DNA from: JADJNW01 sp033761835
GTDB taxonomy: Bacteria; Bacteroidota; Bacteroidia; Chitinophagales; Saprospiraceae
DNA length: 64,000 nucleotides
Reading direction: 5' to 3'
Assembly (NCBI GenBank): GCA_033761835.1
Contig: JANRME010000304.1
Span: 23,770-87,769 of the forward strand
The notes under the pieces are model-generated. The model made no database searches. It saw only the letters and a program-made list of their open reading frames with translations, and had not been told where the DNA came from. The number at the start of each line of letters is the position of its first letter. Position 1 is the first letter of the stretch. This document shows, piece after piece, positions 16,759 to 26,435 of the stretch. A program made the translations under genes and the position numbers.

Positions 16759-18408
16759 ATGAATTATGTCATTGGAATAGATTTTGGTACAGATAGTGTA
16801 CGTGCGATTTTGACCGATGCGATGAATGGAGTAGAAATCAGCCAATCGGTGCATTATTATAGCCGTTGGAAAGCCGGAAAATATTGCGACTCAGCAACAA
16901 ATCAATTCCGACAACATCCGCTTGACTACTTAGAAGGACTGGAAACTACGATCAAAAATTGCCTCGCTCAAGCGTCGCAAGTGAAACCAGAAGATGTCAA
17001 GGGTATCGCTGTGGATACAACGGGTTCGACGCCGGTAGCAGTTGATAAGTATGGCACGCCATTGGCATTATTGCCAGGTTTTGAGGAGAATCCGAATGCG
17101 ATGTTTATTCTTTGGAAAGACCATACTGCAGTGGCGGAAGCGGCTGAAATCAATCATATTTCGCGTACTTGGGGCGGGACGGATTTTACAAAATATATCG
17201 GGGGCATTTATTCTTCGGAATGGTTTTGGGCAAAAATTTTGCATACGATCCGTATGGATGAAGCAGTTGCCAATGCTGCTTATTCTTGGATGGAACATTG
17301 CGATTGGATTCCAGCGGTACTCACTGGAAATAAAGATGTGTTGAGCGTAAAACGCAGTCGCTGTGCGGCTGGGCACAAAGCAATGTGGCACGGAGAATGG
17401 CAGGGCTTGCCGCCAAAAGAGTATTTGACATTATTTGACTCACGTTTGGCAGATTTACGCGATCGATTGTTTCGAGATACTTTTACTTCTGATATTTCGG
17501 CTGGTAAGCTAAGTAAAACATGGGCGGACAAATTGGGCTTGAGTGAAAATGTTGTTGTCGCTGTAGGTACCTTCGATGCACACGCAGGGGGCTTGGGTGC
17601 TGAAATCGAGCCTTACAGCTTGGTGAAAGTAATGGGAACCTCTACATGTGATATTATGGTCGCGCCTTTTGAAGAAATTGGCAATAAGTTGGTCCGCGGT
17701 ATTTGCGGTCAGGTGGATGGCTCGGTGATACCAGGAATGCTGGGCTTAGAGGCAGGTCAATCCGCTTTTGGGGATTTGTTGGCTTGGTTTCGGGATGTGG
17801 CACTTTGGGCAGTGCAAAACAGCCGTGATATTAGCGAGGATGCCAAAAACAAGATTGCAGAAAACCTGATTACCCAACTTTCTGAAGCAGCCGCAAAAAT
17901 CCCACCGAAAATTGATAGCGTTGTGGCGCTCGATTGGGTTAACGGTAGGCGTACGCCCGATGCAAATCAAGCGCTTAAAGGTGCGATCATGGGGCTGAAT
18001 ATGGGTAGCGATGCACCAGCCATTTTCCGGGCAATGGTAGAAGCAATTTGTTTTGGATCGAAGCGTATTGTCGAGCGATTCCAAGAGGAAGGCGTTGAAA
18101 TCAAACAAGTCGTGGGCATTGGCGGCGTTGCAAAAAAGTCGGCTTTTGTGATGCAAACGCTGGCGGATGTCTTGAATATGCCGATTAAGGTTGCGACTTC
18201 TGAGCAAGCACCTTCGTTAGGCGCGGCAATGCTGGCAGCTACGGCGGCAGGGATTTATGCAAATGTAGAAGATGCACGGCGAGTTATGGGCAATGGTTTT
18301 GACAAAACGTATCATCCGATGCCAGAACACGTACCGATTTACGAGCAATTGTATGCAAAGTACTTAAAATTAGGCGCTTTCGTAGAAGAAAATACACCGA
18401 CATTTTAA
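16759..18408 (+). CDS. araB: Ribulokinase
   Basis: The 549-residue FGGY-family kinase phosphorylates L-ribulose to L-ribulose 5-phosphate with ATP. It starts with the phosphate loop VIGIDFGTDSVRAIL and has the AraB-type segment GFEENPNAMFILWKDHTA, AVGTFDAHAGG, and the C-terminal ATP-site region VVGIGGVAKKSAFVMQTLADVLN. Length fits AraB. It is the first gene of an operon with araD (2-base gap), GH51, HAD phosphatase and araA, downstream of two candidate AraR operators. Confidence 0.95.
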   Translation: MNYVIGIDFGTDSVRAILTDAMNGVEISQSVHYYSRWKAGKYCDSATNQFRQHPLDYLEGLETTIKNCLAQASQVKPEDVKGIAVDTTGSTPVAVDKYGTPLALLPGFEENPNAMFILWKDHTAVAEAAEINHISRTWGGTDFTKYIGGIYSSEWFWAKILHTIRMDEAVANAAYSWMEHCDWIPAVLTGNKDVLSVKRSRCAAGHKAMWHGEWQGLPPKEYLTLFDSRLADLRDRLFRDTFTSDISAGKLSKTWADKLGLSENVVVAVGTFDAHAGGLGAEIEPYSLVKVMGTSTCDIMVAPFEEIGNKLVRGICGQVDGSVIPGMLGLEAGQSAFGDLLAWFRDVALWAVQNSRDISEDAKNKIAENLITQLSEAAAKIPPKIDSVVALDWVNGRRTPDANQALKGAIMGLNMGSDAPAIFRAMVEAICFGSKRIVERFQEEGVEIKQVVGIGGVAKKSAFVMQTLADVLNMPIKVATSEQAPSLGAAMLAATAAGIYANVEDARRVMGNGFDKTYHPMPEHVPIYEQLYAKYLKLGAFVEENTPTF

Positions 18409-18410
18409 AT

Positions 18411-19115
18411 ATGAGTGATTATCAGTATATAAAAGAGATTTGTTACGAGGCAAATATGCAATTACCCAAACTTGGTTTGGTATTATTCACTTTTGGCAAT
18501 GTCAGTGTGGTAGATCGTGAAAAAAACGTATTTGCTATCAAGCCTTCGGGCGTCCCTTATGAAAAACTCCGCCCGGAAAATATTGTCATTCTTGATTTTG
18601 ATGCAATATTAGTGGAAGGCAATATGCGTCCATCATCGGATACAAAAACCCATGCGGCTTTGTACCAGCATTGGGAAAGAATTGGAGCGATTGTGCATAC
18701 ACATTCGACGTATGCTACGGCTTGGGCGCAAACGCAATTGGATATTCCGATTCTGGGTACAACCCATGCGGATCATCTCACGGTGGACGTGCCTTGTGCG
18801 CCGCCGATGAGTGATGAGATGATAAAAGGTGATTATGAGTATGAAACTGGTTTTCAAATAATTAATGATTTTGAGCGACGAGGCTATTCTTATGACGAAG
18901 TGGAAATGATTTTACTGGGCAATCACGCGCCTTTCACTTGGGGTAAAACGGCCGAAAAGGCAGTATATAATAGCGCTGTGCTGGAAGAAATTGCCAAAAT
19001 GGCGTATTTGAGTTGCACCATTCGACCCGATGTGCCACGATTGAAAGAAGCATTGATTCAGAAACATTATGAGCGAAAGCACGGCAAAAATGCCTATTAT
19101 GGTCAAAATGAATGA
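18411..19115 (+). CDS. araD: L-ribulose-5-phosphate 4-epimerase
   Basis: The 234-residue class II aldolase-fold enzyme converts L-ribulose 5-phosphate to D-xylulose 5-phosphate, which enters the pentose phosphate pathway. The zinc site histidines are in VHTHSTYATAWAQ, with a further His-containing helix near the C-terminus; the TTFGNVSVVDRE region and IKPSGVPYEKL phosphate-binding loop are typical. It starts 2 bases after araB. Confidence 0.95.
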   Translation: MSDYQYIKEICYEANMQLPKLGLVLFTFGNVSVVDREKNVFAIKPSGVPYEKLRPENIVILDFDAILVEGNMRPSSDTKTHAALYQHWERIGAIVHTHSTYATAWAQTQLDIPILGTTHADHLTVDVPCAPPMSDEMIKGDYEYETGFQIINDFERRGYSYDEVEMILLGNHAPFTWGKTAEKAVYNSAVLEEIAKMAYLSCTIRPDVPRLKEALIQKHYERKHGKNAYYGQNE

Positions 19116-19138
19116 TTAACGAATATTAAAAAGATAAT

Positions 19139-20698
19139 ATGAAAAAGAGACGACTATTACCCTTGATGAGCACCCTGTTGTTAATGCAGGCGATGGCTTT
19201 TGGACAACAACAGGCGGATGTAAGCATTATTGTCAATGCAGATCAAAGTAAATATACTATCAACAAACACATCTATGGTCATTTTGCAGAGCATTTGGGC
19301 AGGTGTATATATGGCGGCTTTTATGTTGGAGAAGATAATCAAAAAATTCCTAATACAAATGGCGTTCGCAATGACGTTGTTCAAGCGCTGAAGGAATTAA
19401 AAATTCCCAATTTGCGCTGGCCCGGCGGTTGCTTTGCAGATACTTATCACTGGAAGGATGGAATTGGGCCCAAAAAAGACCGCCCAACGATGGTTAATCA
19501 ATGGTGGGGCGGCGTCACCGAAGATAATAGCTTTGGCACGCATGATTTTTTGAATATGTGCGAATTGTTAAATACGGAACCTTATTTATCGGTCAATGTG
19601 GGCAGCGGTACCGTAAAAGAAGTTGCAGATTGGGTGCAATATGTCAATCATGATGGTATAAGCCCAATGGCTACTTTGCGTAAAGAAAATGGACGGGAAA
19701 AACCCTGGAATGTAAAATATTGGGGCATGGGTAATGAAGCTTGGGGCTGCGGCGGTAATATGACGGCAGAATATTATGCGAACATTTACCGGCAGTATGC
19801 AACCTTTGTTTCTGATTGGACCAATAGCAAACAAATACAACGTATCGCTTCTGGCGCAAGCGATGATGATTATCACTGGACGGAAGTGCTAATGCGGGAC
19901 GTGCCAAGAAATTTAATCGAAGGGGTGGCATTACATCATTATTCTGTTATTAATTGGGGTAATAAAGGTTCTGCAACGGATTTCTCTGAAGACCAGTATT
20001 TTAGTACTATGAGACAGGCCTTATTAATGGATGAATTAATAACAAAGCATACCAATATCATGGATCGTTATGATCCAAGTAAAAGAATAGCACTTGTAGT
20101 GGATGAGTGGGGTGGCTGGTATGATGTAGAACCAGGAACAAACGGTGCATTTTTATATCAGCAAAATACCATGCGCGATGCTGTGTTAGCTGGCGCCACA
20201 CTGAATATTTTTAACAATCATGCAGATAGAGTTAGGATGGCGAATTTGGCACAAACGATTAATGTATTGCAGGCTGTTATTTTAACGAATGAGACAAAAA
20301 TGCTTTTGACACCGACTTACCATGTAATGAAAATGTATAATGTACATCAAGATGCGAAGCTACTGCCAATTAATATAAATAATATAATGTATAAGCAAGG
20401 CGATCGGGAACTACCTGCTGTTTCAACTTCTGTATCACAGGATGCTAATGGGGCTATTCATATTTCTTTAGTGAATGTTGATCCGAACAAAGAGCACTCT
20501 GTGGCGTTACGGATTCGGGGAGCAGCTTTCAAAATAGTGAGCGGTTCGATATTGACTTCACAGAAACTACAGGATCACAATACTTTTGATCATCCTGACA
20601 AGGTGAAGCCGGTTGCATTTAAAGATTTCAAAAAAGAGGATGATCTTTTGTCTGTAAAAATGCCGCCATTTTCGGTTATTGTGCTTGAATTAAAGTAA
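19139..20698 (+). CDS. Secreted GH51 alpha-L-arabinofuranosidase
   Basis: The 519-residue protein has a signal peptide (about 1-22, MAFGQ) and a GH51 (beta/alpha)8 barrel with C-terminal beta-sandwich. The acid/base glutamate is E200 in GNEAWGCGG and the nucleophile is E323 in VVDEWGGW. It cleaves terminal alpha-L-arabinofuranosyl units of arabinan or arabinoxylan. Placement between araD and araA ties polymer breakdown to catabolism. The signal peptide indicates a periplasmic or exported location, which is less usual for GH51 than a cytoplasmic one. Confidence 0.92.
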   Translation: MKKRRLLPLMSTLLLMQAMAFGQQQADVSIIVNADQSKYTINKHIYGHFAEHLGRCIYGGFYVGEDNQKIPNTNGVRNDVVQALKELKIPNLRWPGGCFADTYHWKDGIGPKKDRPTMVNQWWGGVTEDNSFGTHDFLNMCELLNTEPYLSVNVGSGTVKEVADWVQYVNHDGISPMATLRKENGREKPWNVKYWGMGNEAWGCGGNMTAEYYANIYRQYATFVSDWTNSKQIQRIASGASDDDYHWTEVLMRDVPRNLIEGVALHHYSVINWGNKGSATDFSEDQYFSTMRQALLMDELITKHTNIMDRYDPSKRIALVVDEWGGWYDVEPGTNGAFLYQQNTMRDAVLAGATLNIFNNHADRVRMANLAQTINVLQAVILTNETKMLLTPTYHVMKMYNVHQDAKLLPININNIMYKQGDRELPAVSTSVSQDANGAIHISLVNVDPNKEHSVALRIRGAAFKIVSGSILTSQKLQDHNTFDHPDKVKPVAFKDFKKEDDLLSVKMPPFSVIVLELK

Positions 20699-20727
20699 AC
20701 TGTAAGCAAAAGGTTAATAGCACATTA

Positions 20728-21399
20728 ATGAAAATTCAGGGATTTATTTTTGATATGGACGGTACGATGGTGGACAATATGATGGTGCATCATCGCGCAT
20801 GGCAACGGAAATTAGCCGAACTGGGTTTGGAAATGAATTTAGAAGAAGTGCGACAGAGCATTCATGGGATTAATGAAGAAATTTTAGAGCGTTTGTTTGG
20901 CGAACGATTCAGTTTGGAAGAGCGAAAACGCATTTCATCTGAGAAAGAAGCGGCTTATCGAGAGATTTTTTTACCCGAATTGAAATTATTGGACGGTTTA
21001 TCCGATTTTTTACAATCCGCTTTTGAAAAAGGCATTGTAATGGGCGTCGGAACAGCTGCGCCTATTGAAAATGTGGACTTTGTATTGGACCATTTGAATA
21101 TTCGGCATTACTTCAAAGCGGTCATTCATGCTGGGTTAGTTTCCAAAGGAAAGCCAGACCCTGAAGTTTGGAAAAAAGTTGCAGAAGGCATGGATCTTAA
21201 TTTGGAGCATTGCCTGGTGTTTGAAGATAGCCCTACGGGTACAGAAGCAGCACGGCGTGCGGGTTGCCCGACTTATGTGGTCACTACGACGCATATGCAG
21301 GAGGAGTTTGCACAATTTCCCAATATAGTAGGCTTTTTAGAGGATTTTACAACCATCAGCATCGAAGAGATACTTCAGGGAGTTTATTTTTACAAGTAA
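20728..21399 (+). CDS. HAD family phosphatase/beta-phosphoglucomutase-like
   Basis: The 223-residue protein is a HAD superfamily member with a helical cap: motif I FIFDMDGTMVDN (D9, D11), a cap at about residues 18-85, motif II GVGTA, motif III lysine in KGKPDPEVW, and motif IV VFEDSPTGTEAARRAG. This is the beta-phosphoglucomutase/sugar-phosphatase branch. Within an arabinose operon it may clear a sugar phosphate that builds up; that is inference. Confidence 0.88.
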   Translation: MKIQGFIFDMDGTMVDNMMVHHRAWQRKLAELGLEMNLEEVRQSIHGINEEILERLFGERFSLEERKRISSEKEAAYREIFLPELKLLDGLSDFLQSAFEKGIVMGVGTAAPIENVDFVLDHLNIRHYFKAVIHAGLVSKGKPDPEVWKKVAEGMDLNLEHCLVFEDSPTGTEAARRAGCPTYVVTTTHMQEEFAQFPNIVGFLEDFTTISIEEILQGVYFYK

Positions 21400-21424
21400 A
21401 AATATTAAAAAACGAGGATTGGTC

Positions 21425-22918
21425 ATGATGGAAAGTTTGAAAAAACTCGAAATTTGGTTTGTGACGGGCAGCCAGCATTTGTATGGCGAGGAGACCTTAA
21501 AACAAGTAGCAGAGCATTCACAAGTTATTACAAAGGAACTAAATAATAATTCTAATATTCCGGTTACCATTGTATTTAAGCCTGTGTTGACAACACCAGA
21601 TGCGATTTATCGGCTTTGTTTGGATGCCAACTCTGCTGAAAATTGTATTGGATTGATTGGCTGGATGCATACTTTTTCGCCTGCAAAAATGTGGATTCGA
21701 GGTTTAAAAATATTACAAAAACCGCTATTGCATTTGCATACACAATACAACCGCGACATCCCCTGGGCTTCGATTGATATGGATTTTATGAATCTGAATC
21801 AGTCGGCACATGGAGATCGAGAGTTTGGATTTATCGGTACGCGGATGCGGATGAATCGAAAAGTAGTGGTGGGGCATTGGCAGGATACAGAGGTGGTTGA
21901 GCGAATAAGCGTATGGTCTCGAGTGGCAGCAGCTTGGCATGATTGGCAGGGCGCAAAGTTTGCTCGTTTGGGCGACAATATGCGACAAGTGGCTGTTACT
22001 GAGGGGGATAAAGTTGAAGCTGAATTGCAATTTGGCTACTCGGTAAATGGCTATGGCATAGGCGATTTGGTGAAATATGTGAATGAAGTAAATGATAATC
22101 AAATAAATGATTTAATAAGTATTTACCTTGAAACTTATAATGTAGTAAATATTTTGCATAAAAATGGCGTGCAACATAATGCTCTACGCGAAGCAGCACG
22201 GATTGAAATAGGATTAAGCACGTTTTTACAAGATGGCGGCTTTAAAGGATTTACCGATACTTTTGAGGATTTACATGGCTTGGAGCAGTTGCCAGGCATT
22301 GCTGTGCAAAGATTGATGGCACGAGGATATGGTTTCGGCGCAGAAGGCGATTGGAAAACGGCTGCTTTGGTGCGTGCCATGAAAGTAATGGCTACGGGCT
22401 TGCCAGGTGGCAATTCTTTTATGGAAGATTATACGTATCATTTTCATCCGAATGGGATGGCGGTGTTAGGGGCGCACATGCTTGAAATATGTGAAGGAAT
22501 AGCAGAGGGGCGACCCAACTGCGAAATTCATCCACTTGGTATCGGCGGCAAAGCCGATCCCGTAAGGTTGGTGTTCAATGTTGCCGCGGGCGAAGCACTC
22601 AATGCTTCCATGATTGATATGGGCAATCGTTTCCGTATCTTGGTCAACGAAGTAGAAGCCATCAAGCCGGAAGCAGATTTGCCGAAACTACCAGTAGCAA
22701 GAGTGTTGTGGCGTTGTAAACCGGATTTAAAAACCGCAGCAACGGCGTGGATACTGGCGGGCGGCGCGCATCATACTTGTTATAGCCAAAATTTGACGGC
22801 GGAATATTTAGAGGATTTCGCGGCTATAGCTGGCATTGAATATGTTTTAATTAATGAAAAAACAGATTTGTATCAATTCAAAAATGAGTTGCGTTGGAAT
22901 GAAATGTATTACAAGTAA
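21425..22918 (+). CDS. araA: L-arabinose isomerase
   Basis: The 497-residue metal-dependent enzyme converts L-arabinose to L-ribulose. It starts with LEIWFVTGSQHLYGEETL, has the GWMHTFSPAKMWI segment, FMDLNQSAHGDREFGFI-like region, and the metal ligands in GAEGDWKTAALVR, MEDYTYHF and the MLEICE helix (two Glu, two His in the family). The ATG at 21425 with a GAGG 7 bases upstream is preferred to the TTG at 21419. It closes the araB-araD-GH51-HAD-araA operon. Confidence 0.96.
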   Translation: MMESLKKLEIWFVTGSQHLYGEETLKQVAEHSQVITKELNNNSNIPVTIVFKPVLTTPDAIYRLCLDANSAENCIGLIGWMHTFSPAKMWIRGLKILQKPLLHLHTQYNRDIPWASIDMDFMNLNQSAHGDREFGFIGTRMRMNRKVVVGHWQDTEVVERISVWSRVAAAWHDWQGAKFARLGDNMRQVAVTEGDKVEAELQFGYSVNGYGIGDLVKYVNEVNDNQINDLISIYLETYNVVNILHKNGVQHNALREAARIEIGLSTFLQDGGFKGFTDTFEDLHGLEQLPGIAVQRLMARGYGFGAEGDWKTAALVRAMKVMATGLPGGNSFMEDYTYHFHPNGMAVLGAHMLEICEGIAEGRPNCEIHPLGIGGKADPVRLVFNVAAGEALNASMIDMGNRFRILVNEVEAIKPEADLPKLPVARVLWRCKPDLKTAATAWILAGGAHHTCYSQNLTAEYLEDFAAIAGIEYVLINEKTDLYQFKNELRWNEMYYK

Positions 22919-22967
22919 AGTAATTTCATTATGAGTTAAACTCCGATATATTACCTCTTTGGATCAG

Positions 22968-22995
22968 CCTATAAGGTTTTTTTTAATCTTATAGG
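22968..22995. terminator. Hairpin after araA
   Basis: Arms CCTATAAG and CTTATAGG around a 12-base T-rich loop. The U-run is in the loop and not after the stem, so termination is uncertain. It belongs to a family of similar A/T-rich hairpins in this window. Confidence 0.5.
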
Positions 22996-22998
22996 TTT

Positions 22999-23022
22999 AT
23001 TGTGAAAGATTTATTTCACAAT
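22999..23022. promoter_or_regulatory. Palindrome upstream of the mutarotase gene
   Basis: Inverted repeat ATTGTGAAA-N6-TTTCACAAT, 39 bases before the ATG. It could be an operator. It lacks the GTA-N5-TAC core of the candidate AraR sites and has a 6-base spacer. Confidence 0.45.
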
Positions 23023-23061
23023 GTAATAATTGATAGATAATGATTATTTAAATAATATAAT

Positions 23062-24201
23062 ATGAAACGACTAAACCTGACCCTATTCACCTTGGCGCTG
23101 CTCTCGATAGTTGCTTGCAAGCAGGTGTCCAAACAAGAAGATACGACTTCAAAACCAGCCTTTAAGGTAGAAAAAATGCCTTTTGGAAAGGTGGGCGAAG
23201 AGGAAATTACCTTATACAAACTGTCCACGCCAAGTGGTTTTACGGTCGAAATAATCAATTACGGCGCGGCCATTGTATCCATTCTTGCGCCTGATAAAAA
23301 TGGCGAAATGGGCAATGTGGTGCTGGGTTTTGACTCTTTATCCGGCTACTTGCAAGCTGGAAATCCTTATTTTGGTTGTATCGCAGGTCGTTATGCCAAT
23401 CGTATTGCCAAAGCGCAGTTTAAACTCGATGGCACAACTTATAAACTTGCCGCCAATAATGGCCAAAATACCTTGCATGGTGGACTAAAAGGATTTGATA
23501 AAGTGGTATGGGCCGCGGAAGAAAGCGTGGGCGATTCTTCTGCATCTTTGATGTTGACATATTTGAGCCCGGATGGCGAAGAAGGTTATCCTGGAAATCT
23601 TATGGCCGGCGTGGTTTACACGGTTACGAACGACAATGCACTCCGGATTCAATACAAAGCGACAACGGATAAAGCGACGCCTGTTAACTTGACCAATCAT
23701 GCTTATTTCAATCTGGGTGCCGGCAAAACGCCTGATATTCTTGGGCATGAATTAATGCTTAATGCTGACGATTACACGCCTGTGGACGCTACTTTGATTC
23801 CAACCGGAAAAATTGAATCGGTGAAAGGCGGTTCAATGGATTTTACGAGCGCGAAGCCCATTGGTAGAGATTTGGCGCAAGTAGAAGGCGGATACGACCA
23901 TAATTTTATTCTGAATAAAACCGGAAATGGCCTGTCATTAGCAGCGACTTTGTACGAGCCCACTTCGGGTAGAATGATGGAAATGCAGACCACCGAACCG
24001 GCGGTTCAATTCTACTCGGGCAATTTTTTAAATGGAGGGCTTACAAATGAAGATGGGAAGACAATTGTGAAGCATTACGGACTTTGCCTAGAAGCACAGC
24101 ATTATCCGGATTCACCTAACCAACCTAATTTTCCAAATACCATCTTAAAACCAGGTGAAACTTATACGCAAACTACAATGTACCGCTTTTCAATAAAATA
24201 A
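23062..24201 (+). CDS. Lipoprotein aldose 1-epimerase (mutarotase)
   Basis: The 379-residue protein belongs to the GalM family: NYGAAIVSILAPDKNG, FGCIAGRYANRIAKAQF (catalytic-region Arg), NLTNHAYFNLG (catalytic His) and a C-terminal QFYSGNFL / CLEAQHYPDSPNQPNFP segment with the general-base Glu. It interconverts alpha and beta anomers of aldoses. A lipobox SIVACK near residue 19 anchors it to a membrane, so it acts outside the cytoplasm, probably preparing released arabinose for the symporter encoded next. Confidence 0.93.
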   Translation: MKRLNLTLFTLALLSIVACKQVSKQEDTTSKPAFKVEKMPFGKVGEEEITLYKLSTPSGFTVEIINYGAAIVSILAPDKNGEMGNVVLGFDSLSGYLQAGNPYFGCIAGRYANRIAKAQFKLDGTTYKLAANNGQNTLHGGLKGFDKVVWAAEESVGDSSASLMLTYLSPDGEEGYPGNLMAGVVYTVTNDNALRIQYKATTDKATPVNLTNHAYFNLGAGKTPDILGHELMLNADDYTPVDATLIPTGKIESVKGGSMDFTSAKPIGRDLAQVEGGYDHNFILNKTGNGLSLAATLYEPTSGRMMEMQTTEPAVQFYSGNFLNGGLTNEDGKTIVKHYGLCLEAQHYPDSPNQPNFPNTILKPGETYTQTTMYRFSIK

Positions 24202-24320
24202 ATTTTGATAATTAAAACTGAATGATTAATCTTGATTTGTAAAAATTTTATAAAAACAACCGATTGAGAATTATATTTTTAATGTAAATAACATCATAAC
24301 ACCTTTAACTCAAATTCAAT

Positions 24321-25937
24321 ATGAAAGGTTTTGAAACATTAGACTGGGTGGTAATCGGGATTTATTTTGCGATGCTCTTAGGCATTGCCCTTTGGGTAAT
24401 CACCCGCCGTCAAAAGAACACCGAAGATTACTTTTTGGCGGGCCGCAACATTGGCTGGTTTGTTGTAGGCGCCTCTATTTTTGCTTCCAATATTGGCTCG
24501 GAGCACGTTGTCGGGTTAGCTGGTGCAGGTGCCGGTGGCAAAATCCCAATGCTCATTTATGAACTACACGCCTGGTTAGTCATCACGCTTGGCTGGGTAT
24601 TTCTGCCCTTTTATATTCGAAGTGGCATATTCACTACACCTGAATTTTTGGAACGCCGCTTTAATGAGAATACCCGGTGGTTTTTGAGTATTTTCTCCCT
24701 ATTAGCTTATGTTTTGACTAAAGTATCGGTGACTGTTTATGCTGGCGGCATTGTTATCGCTTCACTCTTGGGCATTGACTTTTGGTTTGGCGCTTTGATT
24801 ACAGTGGTACTCACTGGTGCTTACACTGTGCTTGGCGGTATGAGGGCGGTGGTTTATACCGAAGCCTTACAAACCGTTGTTCTGATTATTGGCGCGGCTA
24901 CATTGACTTTTGTAGGACTCAACGCGGTCGGCGGTTGGGAAGGTATGAGAGCTTCCTTAGAACCCGGATATCTTAATATGTGGCGGCCAGCTTCTGATCC
25001 AAATTTCCCCTGGCCAAGTTTGGTGATAACCAGTACGATTGTAGGAACCTGGTATTGGTGTACCGATCAATATATTGTGCAAAGAGCTTTGGCTGCCAGA
25101 AACATAACCCAGGGACGGCGGGGTACGATTTTCGGGGGTTTGCTTAAATTAATGCCGGTATTTTTATTTTTAATCCCGGGAGTCGTTGCTTTAGCTTTGA
25201 AAAATAGAGGAGAATTGAATTGGGATACACCCGATCAAGCATTTGCAACTTTATTGATGGAAAAAATGCCCACAGGCTTGAAGGGCTTGGTTGCTGCGGG
25301 GCTTCTGGCAGCGCTGATGAGCTCCTTGGCCTCGGTATTTAATTCCTGCTCCACGCTATTCACTGTTGATATTTATAAAAAATTACGTCCTGATACGCCG
25401 GAGACTAAATTACTTCGAGTTGGACGTATCGCCACGGGTATTGTTGTAATATTGGGTATCGCCTGGATTCCAATTATGCAAAATATCTCTGGAGTTTTGT
25501 ACGAATACCTTCAATCGGTACAATCTTATATTGCGCCGCCGATTACCGCCGTATTCTTACTGGGAATTTTCTCCAAACGTATCAATAGCACAGGTGCGAT
25601 GGCTACCTTGATAGCCGGCTTGAGTGTTGCGGTTGTTCGATTGGTACTGGAATTGAGCAAGGATTCCTTGGATCCTGATAGTATTTTCTTTGCTTTTGGC
25701 AACATGAATTTTTTGACTTTTGCAGCCTGGTTTTTCTTATTTTCGGTGATTATTTGTATCGGAGTGAGTTTACTGACACCTGCGCCTTCTGTTGAAAAAA
25801 TTCAAGGATTGACATATGGCACACTTACAGCCGAACAAAAAGCGGCGAACCGCGCCAGCTATAGCGTTTGGGATGTAGTATTCTCGGTTATCGTGATTGG
25901 AATCGTAGCTTATGTAATGATAAGTTTTACGGGTTAG
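24321..25937 (+). CDS. Sodium/solute symporter (SSS family), probable L-arabinose importer
   Basis: The 538-residue membrane protein has about 14 membrane segments. The opening DWVVIGIYFAMLLGIALWV, the NIGSEHVVGLAGAGA segment (unwound helix 1 with the sugar site), YTVLGGMRAVVYTEALQT and the AAGLLAALMSSLASVFNSCSTLFT sodium-site helix mark the SGLT-like branch of the SSS family. Substrate is inferred from the neighbouring araBDA and mutarotase genes. It is followed by a terminator. Confidence 0.9.
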   Translation: MKGFETLDWVVIGIYFAMLLGIALWVITRRQKNTEDYFLAGRNIGWFVVGASIFASNIGSEHVVGLAGAGAGGKIPMLIYELHAWLVITLGWVFLPFYIRSGIFTTPEFLERRFNENTRWFLSIFSLLAYVLTKVSVTVYAGGIVIASLLGIDFWFGALITVVLTGAYTVLGGMRAVVYTEALQTVVLIIGAATLTFVGLNAVGGWEGMRASLEPGYLNMWRPASDPNFPWPSLVITSTIVGTWYWCTDQYIVQRALAARNITQGRRGTIFGGLLKLMPVFLFLIPGVVALALKNRGELNWDTPDQAFATLLMEKMPTGLKGLVAAGLLAALMSSLASVFNSCSTLFTVDIYKKLRPDTPETKLLRVGRIATGIVVILGIAWIPIMQNISGVLYEYLQSVQSYIAPPITAVFLLGIFSKRINSTGAMATLIAGLSVAVVRLVLELSKDSLDPDSIFFAFGNMNFLTFAAWFFLFSVIICIGVSLLTPAPSVEKIQGLTYGTLTAEQKAANRASYSVWDVVFSVIVIGIVAYVMISFTG

Positions 25938-26435
25938 GATGGTTTTTTAAGCATAAAATTGGATAAAAATGAAGCCGAAACGCCTCTTTTCGGTACTGTT
26001 CATCGGTACCGAGGGGTTTTTATATACCCAAACCGCATCTACCGTTACGATTGAAGATGATAAAAGAGCAGCATGTTTTCAGCAAAAGTATGTTCGGGAA
26101 AAGGTTTATAATGTGCACGTGATACCTCGCTGGTTTGAGTATTTCACTCGATTTTAGTATGAAATCAGCTAAAAAAGGTAAAAAGAATTCAGACCAATAC
26201 TGCTAATTTAAAAGGTAAACTTTGAATATTTTAATAAAAAGGGGATGAATTATTTTGTAGAACATTAAACTTGTTCGAAAATAGATTTGCTAAATCTCCA
26301 AGATTTTAGTAAATATTTGATTATTAAAAGATTAATAATTTATTTTTGAACAACTCTATTTATTGAGTGTAACGGTGATTTGGGATTTTTAAATATTAAT
26401 AATTTTTAGCTTAAGATTATTATAAATTGAATGGT
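25938..26435. other. Intergenic region after the arabinose locus
   Basis: About 500 bases. The first 85 hold a terminator (25990-26021); the rest is A/T-rich with no gene I can support. A partial palindrome CTAAATCT-N3-AGATTTTAG occurs around 26291-26310. Confidence 0.6.
25990..26021 (+). terminator. Terminator after the sugar symporter gene
   Basis: Stem TCGGTAC / GTACCGA with a 9-base loop, then GGGGTTTTT. It lies 53 bases after the symporter stop and ends the arabinose locus on the plus strand. Confidence 0.75.

Noticed and set aside
22999..23022. CRP-type site (TGTGA...TCACA) before the mutarotase gene
   Set aside because: The half-sites are 10 bases apart and not 6, and Bacteroidota do not use a classical CRP system in this way; kept only as an unassigned palindrome.
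23020..23061. Heptamer array before the mutarotase gene
   Set aside because: Units such as AATGTAA, TAATTGA, TAGATAA can be drawn in phase, but the DNA is so A/T-rich that chance cannot be excluded; not counted among the arrays.
25969..26157. A 62-codon open frame after the symporter gene
   Set aside because: Its first part lies across the terminator hairpin (25990-26021), the sequence resembles no known protein and nothing suggests translation.
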